Assembly: GCA_036625225.1 (NCBI GenBank)
Contig: JAZKUF010000006.1
Span: 62,001 to 126,000 of the forward strand
Source of the DNA: Accumulibacter jenkinsii
GTDB lineage: Bacteria > Pseudomonadota > Gammaproteobacteria > Burkholderiales > Rhodocyclaceae
Direction of reading: 5' to 3'
Length of the DNA stretch: 64,000 bases
Positions 27,046 through 36,132 of the stretch are shown here, piece by piece. The notes beneath the pieces are model-generated. The model ran no database searches. It was given only the letters and a program-made list of their open reading frames with translations, and was not told where the DNA came from. The position numbers and the translations under genes are program-made. How positions within the stretch are numbered: position 1 is the stretch's first letter; each line of letters begins with the position of its first letter.

Positions 27046-27073
27046 CAAAAGGGCCAATCCTGATGATTGACCC
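27046..27073 (-). terminator. Intrinsic terminator behind the displaced tRNA-Thr 3' end
   Basis: On the minus strand GGGTCAATC pairs with GATTGGCCC (nine pairs, one wobble), followed by TTTT. It sits just past the left copy of the attachment repeat, so it is probably the original terminator of the tRNA-Thr gene before the island inserted. Confidence 0.6.
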
Positions 27074-27089
27074 AAGTGCTTGTTTTCTT

Positions 27090-27138
27090 TGGTGCCCCCA
27101 CGCGGAATCGAACCACGACCTGATGATTACAAATCAAC
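27090..27138. repeat. Island attachment repeat, left (49 bp)
   Basis: A 49-base sequence identical to 36993-37041, beginning TGGTGCCCCCACGCGGAATC. It is the displaced 3' half of tRNA-Thr (minus strand), starting at the CCA end and reaching into the anticodon stem. The right copy is continuous with the full tRNA; this one runs on into island DNA (aaaaacgg). Confidence 0.92.
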
Positions 27139-27251
27139 AAAAACGGCGTTTTTTCACGTTGAACGGCGTGCCTGACATTCAGCGATGAAAGGAAAGTCCA
27201 TCATAATCAAGTAATAGGCGTTGCACGGCGTTGAACGGCAGTGATAGAATT

Positions 27252-27307
27252 TGGCTACACGGTGGCTACACGGAATCCATGTAGCCACCGAATCGCCCAT
27301 GTAGCCA
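27252..27307. promoter_or_regulatory. Integrase arm-type repeats, left end
   Basis: Four copies of TGGCTACA: direct at 27252 and 27263 and inverted (TGTAGCCA) at 27280 and 27300. Two further direct copies occur at the other end of the island (36918, 36929). Location just inside the attachment repeat and before the integrase start fits arm-type integrase or excisionase sites; they could also repress the integrase promoter. Confidence 0.6.
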
Positions 27308-27324
27308 AACCCGGAGCCGACACC

Positions 27325-28674
27325 ATGAACCGCGAACGCCTGACGCCCGACCGAATCCGCCGCTTGACGCTGCCCGAGGGAGCCGGGCAATTCTTCCTCT
27401 GGGACACCGAAGCACCGCGGCTGGCCGTTCGCGTGACCGCTGGCGCCAAGTCGTTCATCTTTGAATCCAAGCTGAACCGGCAGACGGTCCGCGTGACCAT
27501 CGGCGACGTTCGGGCATGGATACTCGAAGCCGCCCGCGACAAAGCACGCCTGCTGCAAACGATGATCGACCAAGGCATAGACCCGCGCCAAGAGAAGCGC
27601 GACCGCGAAGCCGAAGCCGCCCGCAAGATTGCCGAAGCCGAAGCCCAAGCCGCCGCACTGGTGGCCGAAGCCGAAGCCGCCAAGCGCGAGCAGGAGAAAC
27701 GCCAGCGCTACACCCTACGCACGCTCTGCGAGGCGTACTGCGATCTTCTCCAGGCCCGCGGCAAGCCAAGCGCCCGGCAAGCCCGCTCTATCTTCAAGGT
27801 TCATGCTTTCGAGGCGCACCCCGACATTGCCGCAACGCCTGCCCGCGACGTTACCTCGCTGCAAGTGGCCGCGATGGTGCGCAAGACACGCGAAGCCGGG
27901 CACGAGCGCGCCGCCGGAGTCTTGCGGAGCTACCTGAGCGCCGCCTTCACCGCCGGCAAAAAAGCGCCATTCGATGCGAGTCTGCCCGCCGCCCTGATTC
28001 CTTTCGAGATCGAACGCAACCCGGTGGACGCAATTCCCGCCATTGCTGTGCGCGCTGGCAATCGGACGCTATCCGCCGACGAACTGCGCGCCTATCTCGC
28101 CGCACTTGGCGATAACCTCGCCGACCAAGCGTTACTGCTGGCCCTGCTGGCCGGTGGGCAACGCATGGCGCAACTGCTGCGCGCCAAGACGAGCGACTAT
28201 GACCCGGACGCGCAAACGCTGCGCCTGTGGGACGGCAAAGGCCGGAGAACATCACCGCGGGAGCATCTGCTACCACTGGCACCGCGAGCCGCCGCACTGG
28301 TGGCGCAGTTGATCGCCCGCGCCGAGGCGAAACGATCGCCGCTTCTGTTCTCTTCGCACGGCCAGATTCAATTGACAGACACGACGCCCGGCAAGCGCGC
28401 CGCGGAGATCGGCGCCGCCATGACCGGCGAACCGTTCGACCTGCGAGACATTCGCCGCACGTGTGAAACGATGCTGGCCAGCCTGGGCATTTCACGCGAC
28501 ACCCGCGCGCAATTGCTGAGTCATGGCCTGTCTGGCGTGCAGGCAACCCACTACGACCGCCACGGCTACACCGAAGAGAAGCGCGCCGCTCTGGTAGCCT
28601 GGGAGAACCGGCTACGCGAGATCGAGACAGGCGAGCGCGCCGCCGGCAATGTGGTAGCGCTGCGCACCGCCTGA
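27325..28674 (+). CDS. int: Tyrosine recombinase (island integrase)
   Basis: 449 residues. N-terminal arm-binding domain of the DUF4102 type (LTPDRIRRLTLPEGAGQFFL, LAVRVTAGAKSFIFES), a long charged coiled coil (about 95-135), a core-binding domain, and a catalytic domain. Catalytic residues: Arg in LLAGGQRMAQLLRA, the box II segment FDLRDIRRTCET with Arg where many integrases have His, the later His in LLSHGLSG and the nucleophile Tyr in ATHYDRHGY. Starts at ATG 27325, behind the arm-type repeats. It would join the island to the 3' end of tRNA-Thr. Confidence 0.9.
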   Translation: MNRERLTPDRIRRLTLPEGAGQFFLWDTEAPRLAVRVTAGAKSFIFESKLNRQTVRVTIGDVRAWILEAARDKARLLQTMIDQGIDPRQEKRDREAEAARKIAEAEAQAAALVAEAEAAKREQEKRQRYTLRTLCEAYCDLLQARGKPSARQARSIFKVHAFEAHPDIAATPARDVTSLQVAAMVRKTREAGHERAAGVLRSYLSAAFTAGKKAPFDASLPAALIPFEIERNPVDAIPAIAVRAGNRTLSADELRAYLAALGDNLADQALLLALLAGGQRMAQLLRAKTSDYDPDAQTLRLWDGKGRRTSPREHLLPLAPRAAALVAQLIARAEAKRSPLLFSSHGQIQLTDTTPGKRAAEIGAAMTGEPFDLRDIRRTCETMLASLGISRDTRAQLLSHGLSGVQATHYDRHGYTEEKRAALVAWENRLREIETGERAAGNVVALRTA

Positions 28675-28812
28675 CAGAGCATCACCGCCGCCTGACGGGT
28701 TCAGGCAACGAGCACCACTGCCGCGCCTAGATCGGCCAATCGAAAACCGGAATCCTTTCACCGGCTGGCGCGGCATCCTGAACGAAGGGACGCATTTTGA
28801 AAGGAATGCTGC

Positions 28813-29427
28813 ATGACCGCCAGTTATCTGCCCCCAAAGGCAACCATAGAAGAATCCTGCCATTGGCTGGCGAGCAATACCGGCGAGCTATGGACGCTGC
28901 CCCGCTTACTGGAGCATGGCCTTACGCCTTGGTTATGGCTGGATTATCAAGAAGGCCATCCCGAGCTTTTCGGCAATCGAGTAGAGGGCTTCTCGGCGCC
29001 AGTCTCGTTTGCCGGCGACCTGCAGCGCTTGAGTGCGGATTGTCATCATGTGGTGCTGACGATGACTTGCACGCCAGACGGGAGATTATTCCGTTTGTGC
29101 CCCGGCATCGAGTTTCCGGCAGATCGTCTGCGATTCCTTCGTGACGACATTCAACGGCTGGCCGGGAAGTTCTCCGCGACTGCCGCCGCTCCTTCTGGAG
29201 CGCCAGAGGTAACGCCTGATGATTGGAAGGTGGCCGCTCGCGCTATTGCTGACGAGATGCACGAGAAAGACATTCGCGCTGGAGCGTACGATTCAATAAC
29301 AAATATCGCTGAGCGCGTTGCGGCTGTAATGCGCACCAAGAATATACACGGCCCGAGGGGACCACTGAGGGGGAATACCATCGCCCGCGAAGCACTCCAA
29401 GGCGGTAAATGGAAGCGTAAATCGTAA
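28813..29427 (+). CDS. Island protein of unknown function
   Basis: 204 residues, no signal peptide or membrane segment. The first half (SCHWLASNTGELWTLPRLLE, WLDYQEGHPELFG) resembles hypothetical proteins found beside integrases in betaproteobacterial prophages and islands. The C-terminal part (ITNIAERVAAVMRTKNIHGP ... IAREAL) reads like a compact helix-turn-helix. Possible regulator, unproven. The ATG is preceded by GAAAGGA. Terminated by a hairpin at 29493. Confidence 0.6.
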   Translation: MTASYLPPKATIEESCHWLASNTGELWTLPRLLEHGLTPWLWLDYQEGHPELFGNRVEGFSAPVSFAGDLQRLSADCHHVVLTMTCTPDGRLFRLCPGIEFPADRLRFLRDDIQRLAGKFSATAAAPSGAPEVTPDDWKVAARAIADEMHEKDIRAGAYDSITNIAERVAAVMRTKNIHGPRGPLRGNTIAREALQGGKWKRKS

Positions 29428-29492
29428 CGGGGAATCCGGGAATCCCGTGCACATCGTTTTCCCCGGCAGGATAAAACTGTAAAAAACACAGC

Positions 29493-29526
29493 AACGGCAA
29501 TGGCCTAGAGTCTTTGCCGTTTTTTG
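29493..29526 (+). terminator. Intrinsic terminator
   Basis: AACGGCAA pairs with TTGCCGTT around a 12-13-base loop, followed by a run of T (TTTTTTG). It lies 66 bases after the preceding gene and separates it from the small-gene operon that begins at 29604. Confidence 0.7.
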
Positions 29527-29603
29527 TTTGAGTCTTTCTATCCCGTTTTTCCCGCATTGAAAGTTACCCCATACCGTGCAAGCGGGTTTATAGGGATAAC
29601 TCA

Positions 29604-29819
29604 ATGAAAACTGAAACAGTACCGAGCACTCGCCCGGCTGCAAAAATCACCACTGAAGAAGGCGCCGAGAGAATGCGGAATCGTCCGCAGACTTGGCGCG
29701 CAAGTCTCTGCCGGCATGGACACTATCTCGGCATGGTTCCCGTCAAGCTGCCGAATGGCCGCCTGTTGTGGGACGCTGCCGCAGTTGAGCGCCTGATTTC
29801 CGGCGAGGTGGCCGCATGA
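29604..29819 (+). CDS. AlpA-like small DNA-binding protein
   Basis: 71 residues. The C-terminal half (GHYLGMVPVKLPNGRLLWDA then AAVERLISGEV) follows the usual AlpA/excisionase-type wing in which a helix-turn-helix is followed by a strand naming the residue on which a substitution is made. AlpA-like regulators activate excision and early genes in satellites and P4-like islands. The match is by pattern only. Start ATG 29604; first gene of an operon with four-base overlaps. Confidence 0.5.
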   Translation: MKTETVPSTRPAAKITTEEGAERMRNRPQTWRASLCRHGHYLGMVPVKLPNGRLLWDAAAVERLISGEVAA

Positions 29820-30034
29820 AGCGCACCGACCGGAAAATCCTCAAGGCCATCGGCCGAGTGCTGTTGCAAATCGACGCAGGAATTCGGCGCCAGATCGCGG
29901 AGCAGGCACGCACCGCCGATAACGCCGCAGAGCAACTTCGCCAGATCGCCGCGAGTATCGATGGCATCGGGTTCGACATTTCCGACATCAACTCGGCGAT
30001 TTTGTCGAACCTGCCGGGCAGGCCGCCGGAATGA
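29816..30034 (+). CDS. Small island protein, coiled-coil, unknown
   Basis: 72 residues, mostly helical and likely to form a coiled coil (KILKAIGRVLLQIDAGIRRQ, AADNAAEQLRQIAASID-type heptads). ATG overlaps the stop of the gene before it by four bases, and the gene after it starts within its own stop. No recognisable family. Translational coupling and reasonable composition argue that it is real. Confidence 0.55.
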   Translation: MKRTDRKILKAIGRVLLQIDAGIRRQIAEQARTADNAAEQLRQIAASIDGIGFDISDINSAILSNLPGRPPE

Positions 30035-30210
30035 AAAACGCTCGCCCCCAAACCACAGAGACGAGCGCCCCGAACAGCGCCGATTATACCGTGATCGCCG
30101 CCCATGCCCTGGCGCGCCGGATCCCGATATTGCCTGAGCCGGACAAACTCGCCGCCGTTGCGCTGCTGCTGGTAAAACTTCTCGACCTGTTGCGGACGGC
30201 GGCATCATGA
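30031..30210 (+). CDS. Very small island protein, unknown
   Basis: 59 residues from ATG 30031 to TGA 30208-30210. Overlaps its neighbours by four bases on both sides (ATGA), continuing a tightly coupled string that leads into the primase-helicase. The C-terminal half is a hydrophobic helix (KLAAVALLLVKLLDLLR). Function unknown. Confidence 0.5.
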   Translation: MKNARPQTTETSAPNSADYTVIAAHALARRIPILPEPDKLAAVALLLVKLLDLLRTAAS

Positions 30211-30212
30211 GC

Positions 30213-30222
30213 GCCCGCGACC
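30213..30222. repeat. ISAs1 target duplication, left (10 bp)
   Basis: GCCCGCGACC immediately before the left ISAs1 end; identical to 33213-33222. Removing one copy plus the element restores the primase reading frame. Confidence 0.93.
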
Positions 30223-30630
30223 CAGGGCCTTGCCACTCGGATGACATAAGCGCGTCCCTCCTCTCATGGAAACATAAAAGACATAGAATTCATATGCTTA
30301 TGGACAAACATTGTCAACCCAAGCGAATTTTGGTCTACTCCTGCCCTTTGGGCGCCCAAAATGACTGCGACGAAGGGAGCGACTCTGATGTGCTGCCTGG
30401 GGGATATCGACGATCCACGTAAGCCCAGCAACGGGACGCTGCATGATTTCCTGGAGATCCTGATGATTGCCACCTTCGCCGTCCTCTCCGACTGCGACAC
30501 GATCGAAGACATGGCCGAGTGGGGTCGGACGAAGGAATCGTGGTTGCGTCAATTCCTGGTGCTGCGCAATGGGGTTCCCTCGGAGAAGACCTTTCTGCGC
30601 GTCTTTCAGGCGCTCGACCCGAAGCAATTC

Positions 30631-32331
30631 CCTTAATCCGTGTGCTTTTGTCATAAAAAATATGCAACCTGTTGATTGTGTGTTAAATTTGGCGTCACCA
30701 CTTTTCACCAAAATTGAACATGCCCCGTTTTTCCCTGAAGGAATCGCACCGCCAGCAGACCTCCTGCGCTGGCCTGTCGTTGATCGGCCAATGCTGCGAA
30801 GTGGCGCAGGTTGATCAGATTCTTGGCGCGGCGATGCCGGTAGCCACAGGCCGCATGACCACCGCGGATCTGTTCAAGAGCCTGACGGCCTTGATTTCGC
30901 TGGGCAAGAACGACTTTGAGGCGATCGAACCCTTCCGCAAGGATCGTTTCTTTCGCGAAGCGCTGTCGATTGGCAAGGTGCCGAGCAGCGCATGGCTGCG
31001 CCAGCAACTGGATGCCCAGGGGGCTAAACTGCGCGAGCACACCGATGAAGCCAGCCTGCGCCTGCTGAAACTGGGCAAAGCGCCGATCACCGCGCACAAG
31101 GGCTACGTCTGCCTGGACTTCGACACCTTCGCGATGGACAACAGCAACAGCCGGAAGGAAGAAGTCAGTCGCACCTACCAGGGCTTTGACGGCTACACCC
31201 CGATTGCCGCCTACCTGGGTAACGAGGGCTGGAGCATCGGACTCGAACTGCGACCTGGCAAACAGCACTCGGCCCTGGAGACGGACTACTTCCTGGAGCG
31301 AGTCTTCCCGCGTGTCGCCCGTTTGGTGCCGGCCGCTAGCCCGGTGCTGGTCCGCTCCGACAGTGGCTTTGACAGCGCCTGCCTGCTGTTCGCGCACGCA
31401 CAGGAGCGGGATCGGATGGCATCTCTTGGCCGCGGCTTTGAGTACCTCATCAAATGGAACCCGCGCGGCCAGGCCGCCGCGAAAAAGAAGCCGACGTGGG
31501 TTGCCCGGGCTGAAGCCGCCAATGCCTTTCGGGAGGTTCGCCCCGGCAAACGGGAGGCCCTCCTGAATCTTGACGTGGAGCGCGCCTGGAAAAAGGAGCA
31601 CCGACGCTTTCGCCTGATCGTTCGGGTCGTCGAACGGACCATCGACAAGAAGGGGAAGCGCTTGCCGGAACCCGAAGTCGAGATCGAAGGCTGGTGGACG
31701 AGCCTTGTCGAAGCGCCCGAAATGGTCATCGAGCGCTACCAGGATCACGGCACGCACGAGCAGTTCCATTCGGAGATCAAGACCGACCTCGATCTGGAAC
31801 GACTGCCCTCGGGCAAGTTCGATACCAACGATGCGGTGCTGCATGTCGCGATGTTCGCCTACAACTGTTTGCGTCTGATCGGCCAACTGGGGCTGATCGG
31901 CGAACTGTCGTCGGTCAGACATCCGGCCATGCGTCGTCGCCTGAAGACCGTATTGCAGGAAGTCATGTACCGGGGGGCGCAGTTCATCACCAGGGCGCGG
32001 TACCTGTTCCTCGACTTTGGCGCCTGCGCAGGTCACATCGTGCCGGTCTTCGCCCATGTTCAGGCGCGACTGCTGGCGGCGCGAAGTCCATGAGACCGCA
32101 CGGGATCGTCCTCGATGCGCTTCCGGCAGTCCTCCGGGCAGGAAGGGGTAGTCTTGCCTGGCTGACAGGGAAAGAGGGTCTGGACATGACATCGCGCCGC
32201 TGCGCCACGCTTTCCGATGCTGACCGGGGGGTATTTGACCGCCTTTGAGGGGGAAAATTGATCGGCCAGCTGAAAAATCATGATTATATTTCATTCGAAA
32301 TGAATTAATATTTTTCGCCCACGGATTCAGG
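30631..32331. mobile_element. IS1380-family element (1701 bp) nested in the ISAs1 element
   Basis: Ends read CCTTAATCCGTGTGC (left) and CCTGAATCCGTGGGC (right, minus strand): 15-base inverted repeats with two mismatches. Flanked by a 5-bp duplication AATTC (30626-30630 and 32332-32336). Carries one transposase gene. Youngest insertion of the nested set. Confidence 0.92.
30720..32093 (+). CDS. IS1380-family transposase
   Basis: 457-residue DDE transposase, apparently intact. In order: N-terminal domain (MPRFSLKESHRQQTSCAGLS), first catalytic Asp in YVCLDFDTFAMDNSNS, second in PVLVRSDSGFDSACLLF, and the Glu in HGTHEQFHSEIKTDLDLERL followed by FAYNCLRLIGQLG. These are the standard IS1380 landmarks. 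About 240 bases separate its stop from the right IS end, with no other gene seen there. Confidence 0.92.
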   Translation: MPRFSLKESHRQQTSCAGLSLIGQCCEVAQVDQILGAAMPVATGRMTTADLFKSLTALISLGKNDFEAIEPFRKDRFFREALSIGKVPSSAWLRQQLDAQGAKLREHTDEASLRLLKLGKAPITAHKGYVCLDFDTFAMDNSNSRKEEVSRTYQGFDGYTPIAAYLGNEGWSIGLELRPGKQHSALETDYFLERVFPRVARLVPAASPVLVRSDSGFDSACLLFAHAQERDRMASLGRGFEYLIKWNPRGQAAAKKKPTWVARAEAANAFREVRPGKREALLNLDVERAWKKEHRRFRLIVRVVERTIDKKGKRLPEPEVEIEGWWTSLVEAPEMVIERYQDHGTHEQFHSEIKTDLDLERLPSGKFDTNDAVLHVAMFAYNCLRLIGQLGLIGELSSVRHPAMRRRLKTVLQEVMYRGAQFITRARYLFLDFGACAGHIVPVFAHVQARLLAARSP

Positions 32332-33212
32332 AATTCGAGGCGGCGTTCCGCCGCTGGGTAGGGGGAATCGTCGGCGCCCTGAAGGGCGGCATGGCGGTCG
32401 ATGGCAAGACGGTGCGCGGGTCGGGCAGCGGCGGCGAGAGTCCCATTCACATGGTCAGCGCCTTCGCTACGGAACTGGGCATTGTTCTGGGCCAGGAAAA
32501 GGTCTTCGAGAAAAGCAATGAGATCACCGCCATCCCGGAACTGCTCAAGGCCCTGTATATCAACGGATTGCTGGTCACCATCGATGCCATGGGGTGCCAG
32601 AAGAACATTGCCCGTCAGATCACCGAGCAGGGCGGCGACTACCTGCTGGCGGTCAAAGGCAATCAACCAACGCTGCTCGAAGCCATCGAGACGCAATTCA
32701 TTGATCAGCATGAATCCGAAGCGGTCGATCGGCATCGCCAGGTCCTTTCCTCCCATGGGCGAATCGTCGGCCAAATCGCTTCGGTGTTGCCCGCCCCAGA
32801 GACCATCGACCGCGCCGATTGGCTCGGCTGCAAGACAATCGGTCTGATCGATTCCCTGCGTCAAGTGGGCGGCAAGGAGTCGGATCTGGAGCGCCGCTAT
32901 TACATCAGTTCTCGCGACCTGACTGCTGAACAATTGGCGGCCGCGGCGCGCGGCCACTGGGGCATTGAAAACCGCCTTCACTGGGTGCTCGACGTGAGCT
33001 TCGGCGAGGATGCCAGCACCGTGCGCAAGGACCACGCGCCGCAGAATCTCTCCTTGCTCAAGAAGATCGTTTTGAATCTTCTGCGTCTGGATACCACCGA
33101 CAAGACCAAATGCAGCTTGCGCCTGAAGCGCAAGAAGGCTGCTTGGGACGACAACTTCCGGGCAAAGATCATGGGTCTCCCGCTCCGATGACATCCGAGT
33201 GGCAAGGCCCTG

Positions 33213-33222
33213 GCCCGCGACC
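33213..33222. repeat. ISAs1 target duplication, right (10 bp)
   Basis: GCCCGCGACC directly after the right ISAs1 end, matching 30213-30222. Confidence 0.93.
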
Positions 33223-35386
33223 CTATCGGCGAGATTGAGCGCGCCCGCTCCGCGCTGTGGAGCCTTGACGCCGGCACCGACCGCGATACCTGGGTGAAGA
33301 TCGCCATGGGCGCCAAGGCTAACGGACTGTCCTTCGATGACTTCCACGACTGGAGCGCGACCGCCGGGAACTACAAGAACGAGGCCGAATGCCGCTCAGT
33401 CTGGCAGAGCATCAAGGAAGGCGGCATCGGCCCGGGTTCGCTGTTTCATGCAGCCCGCGCCGCCGGCTGGACCGATGACTACGAAGCGCCCGCTAGACGC
33501 CCACAATCGCACCAAGAGAAGCCGCGACAACCCGAGCAACCCAAGGCGCCGCCGATTGACCCGCGCGTGCTGTGGGACGCCTGCGAGCCGGCGACCGCCG
33601 ACCATGACTACATCGCGCGCAAGTTGGGACTGCCCGACGGACTACGCGTTTATCGCGGCCAGATGCGCATTGCCGGGCAATCCTGCGATGGCGCGCTGGT
33701 GCTGCCGTGCTCGACCCTGGCCGGCGACCTCGTAAATCTTCAACTTGTGATTCTCAATGAGCAGATCCCCGAGGGCGGCAAGGGAAAGCTGTTTCTGCCG
33801 GGCATCAAGGTATCGGCGACGCCCGACGCCTGCCTGATCGTCGGCGGGCCTGCCCGGGAAGAGCGCCCGATCTACGTTTGCGAGGGCATCGGGCAGGCAT
33901 GGAGCGCGCATCAGGCGACCCGAGCGCCGGCTGTCTGCTGCTTCGGAGTCGGACGTATGGCCGGAGTTGCCGCGGCCCTGCGGGTGCGCTACCCGGCTGC
34001 CCGGCTGGTGGTGGCGGCCGACGCTGGCAAGGAATCGCAAGCCGCGGCAATCGCCAAGTCTGTTTCTGGAACGTGGGTTGAAATGCCGCCGGGAAGCCCG
34101 AGCAATTTCGATCTGAACGATTTTCATCAGGCCGAGGGCATGAAAGCCGTCACCGCCCTGCTGCACGGCGCCAAAGAAATGCAGCGACGGTTCAATCTGG
34201 CGGAGCGCACCGCAGACCGCCTTTTCATCGGCGAGCCGCCGCCCGTCAATTGGCTGGTTCGTGGAATCTTTCCGTTGGCCGCGTGCTGTCTCATCGCATC
34301 GCCGCCGAACGTCGGCAAGTCCATGCTATCGCTCGACCTGGCCGCGAAGGTGGCCGGACACCCTGGCCATGACTATTGCTTCGGCGCCGAGGTAGCCGCG
34401 CATGGCCGGGCAATCTACGTGAGCGCCGAGGACGACGAACCGGAGATTCACCGCCGCCTGTGGAGCCTGTGCGCCGGGCAGATGCCCGCCCGCCTGCATG
34501 TTCTCTCGCTGCCGGATGTAGGGCGCTTCGGCATCATCGAGGCCGACCGCGCCACGAAGGAATTCAAGCCGACCGAGGCATGGCGCGACCTCGTTTCAGA
34601 GATCCGCGAATTGCGCGACGTGAAGCTGATTTTGTTGGACACGCTGCAGGCATTGACGACCGGCGACACGAACACGGTAGAGGCGACGCAACCGCTGATG
34701 AACGAGGCAACGGCCTTGGCATCGGCAACCGGCGCCTGTGTTTTGCTGGTGCATCACGTGGCGAAGGGTTCGACCAAGGAAATCCGGACGGCGCTCGACG
34801 CCATGGAGGCCATCCGCGGTTCTGGTGCGATTGCCGGCACCGCTCGCGCCGCCTATGTCATGTGGCCGCCCGCCGATGGTGGCCGGGAAGTTTGTGATGT
34901 TATCGGCGAGCAGTACCAGGAAGGGCGGGTTGCTTTCGGCCTCGTGTCGAAGAAATACGGTGACGCCCGCCGGGACCGGACTGTATTCGTCCGCGACGAC
35001 CGCGGCATCCTGCGTGACCGGACCGAGCAATTCAATATGCTGTCTGGCGCCGACGACACCGACACGCTACGCGCCGACCTGCTGCAGGCGATCCGGGAAA
35101 AGTGGGTCATAGGGCAGGCATTCGCCACAAGCAACGGCGGCAACGGACTACACGCCCGCCGCTTTGAACTGCCAGAAGCATTCCACGAAAAGACGCGCGC
35201 ATGGTTTGACGAGCAGGCCGGCAAGCTGCTGGCAGACGGCAGCATCAAGCGCCTGACCTACAAAGGAGGTTCGCGCTACGTTCCGCCCGAGGCCGAAAGC
35301 GCCATCCCGAAAGCCGCGCCAGACGAACAGGCAGAACACGACGACGCCGCGCCCGAGGCCGAAGAGTGCGCGCCAGAGGTAACGGT

Positions 35387-35725
35387 ATGAGCGCCCGTAA
35401 ATATGCCAATGGAACTTGGCCAAGATTCAAACTTGGCCGGCCAAGTTCAACCCGCTGCCAAGTTCGCGCCAAAAGAAGAATTGAGCAACGGCAAGGGTTT
35501 GCGGCCCGTTTTTATGCCATTGGAACTTGGCCAAAAAGGAACTTGGCCAAAGCCCTGCCAAGTTTGCAAGCCATTGATTATAAACACGTTTTGGAACTTG
35601 GCAACTTGGCCCCCCTAAAGGGGGATAGAGATTCCGGCCAAGTACCGGAAATCTCTTCCCCTTCGCGGGTTTCGGGAGAGGGAAAAAATCCATCCTTCTC
35701 TGGTACGAAGAGGGGTAAATCGTGA
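35387..35725 (+). CDS. Questionable ORF overlapping the iteron-like repeats
   Basis: 112-codon frame starting ATG 35387 inside the stop of the primase-helicase gene and ending inside the GTG of the nuclease gene. The four-base couplings argue for translation, but the composition (Lys/Arg/Ser-rich, no hydrophobic core, repeated GTWP wording caused by the DNA repeats) argues against a folded protein. I think the DNA repeats are what is conserved and the frame may be incidental. Confidence 0.25.
   Translation: MSARKYANGTWPRFKLGRPSSTRCQVRAKRRIEQRQGFAARFYAIGTWPKRNLAKALPSLQAIDYKHVLELGNLAPLKGDRDSGQVPEISSPSRVSGEGKNPSFSGTKRGKS
35413..35644. repeat. Iteron-like cluster of AACTTGGC repeats
   Basis: Nine exact copies of the 8-mer AACTTGGC: direct at 35413, 35430, 35524, 35540, 35595 and 35603, inverted (GCCAAGTT) at 35440, 35457 and 35557; a tenth with one change (GCCAAGTA) at 35637. 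Many successive starts are 16-17 bases apart. The cluster follows the primase-helicase gene directly, the usual place for a satellite or plasmid origin, so it may be the binding site of the replication protein. Confidence 0.7.
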
Positions 35726-36132
35726 GCCGCGCCGCCCGCCGTCCCGAGCAGGTAGCACTGTTCGATGACGAGATCCCGGAAGCACCGCCGGCACCGCGCG
35801 TCAATGACCGACTCGAAGCCGCCGCCCTGGCCGAAGTGCTCAAGACGCTCAAGCATCATCCGCTTGTTGCCTGGGCGGAGCGCCAGAATTCAGGAGTGGC
35901 CCGCATGGGTGGCCGGTTCGTTCGTTTCGGCTGGCCCGGCTGTTCTGATGTGATCGGACAGTTGAAGGACGGCAGGCTGTTGGCCGTCGAAGTCAAAGCG
36001 CCGAAAGGCAAGGCGACCGAAGAGCAGAGCCAGTTTCTCGACATGGTGCGCCGCTTCGATGGCGTCGCATTCCTGGCGCGCGACTGCCGGGACGTGTTGC
36101 GAGAGTTGGCCGCAGACGAGGTGCTGACATGA
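35722..36132 (+). CDS. VRR-NUC domain nuclease
   Basis: 136 residues with a PD-(D/E)XK-type VRR-NUC domain: NSGVARMGGRFVRFGWPGCS then DVIGQLKDGRLLAVEVKAPK and a final Gln (KATEEQSQFL), giving the D...ExK...Q active-site order. Such small nucleases occur in phages and satellites near replication or packaging genes and may resolve junctions. GTG start at 35722. Confidence 0.85.
   Translation: MSRAARRPEQVALFDDEIPEAPPAPRVNDRLEAAALAEVLKTLKHHPLVAWAERQNSGVARMGGRFVRFGWPGCSDVIGQLKDGRLLAVEVKAPKGKATEEQSQFLDMVRRFDGVAFLARDCRDVLRELAADEVLT

Larger units (their letters stand above)
30361..33191 (+). pseudogene. ISAs1 transposase, split by IS1380-type element
   Basis: N-terminal part 30361-30630 (DDPRKPSNGTLHDFLEILMI, ending ALDPKQF) and C-terminal part 32337-33191 (EAAFRRWVGGIVGALKGG onward). 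Joined across one AATTC copy they give one continuous frame of about 375 residues with no lesion. Catalytic features in the C-terminal part: GGMAVDGKTVRGS (Asp), LLVTIDAMGCQ (Asp) and RGHWGIENRLHWVLDVSF (Glu). The only visible defect is the insertion, so this disruption appears recent. Confidence 0.92.
30223..33212. mobile_element. ISAs1-family element, itself interrupted
   Basis: Terminal inverted repeats: the left end starts CAGGGCCTTGCCACTCGGAT and the right end carries its reverse complement, with one mismatch in 25 bases. Flanked by a perfect 10-bp duplication (30213-30222 and 33213-33222). Without the nested IS1380 and its 5-bp duplication the element is 1284 bp, the normal size for the family. 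It lies within codon 6 of the primase-helicase gene. Confidence 0.93.
30207..35390 (+). pseudogene. Primase-helicase (satellite replication protein), split by nested IS elements
   Basis: The gene begins ATG 30207 and is cut after 16 bases by an ISAs1-type element; it resumes at 33223 if one 10-base target copy (33213-33222) is removed, giving MSARDPIGEIERARSALWSL and an open frame to the stop at 35390 (about 727 residues). Domains: an N-terminal PriCT_2-like helical region (TDRDTWVKIAMGAKANGLSF), a TOPRIM-like primase region (PIYVCEGIGQAWSA, LVVAADAG), and a RepA/AAA_25 helicase with Walker A-like SPPNVGKSMLS, Walker B-like VKLILLDTL and sensor-like VLLVHHVAKG. A GTG at 33294 could still give a shortened protein lacking about 50 residues. 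Confidence 0.85.

Noticed and set aside
30705..33347. 880-codon minus-strand frame across the nested IS elements
   Set aside because: Crosses two independent insertion boundaries and is antisense to both transposases, so cannot be an evolved gene.
35413..35644. CRISPR array
   Set aside because: Repeat unit is only 8 bases, in both orientations and with irregular spacers; no cas genes. No CRISPR array seen in the window.
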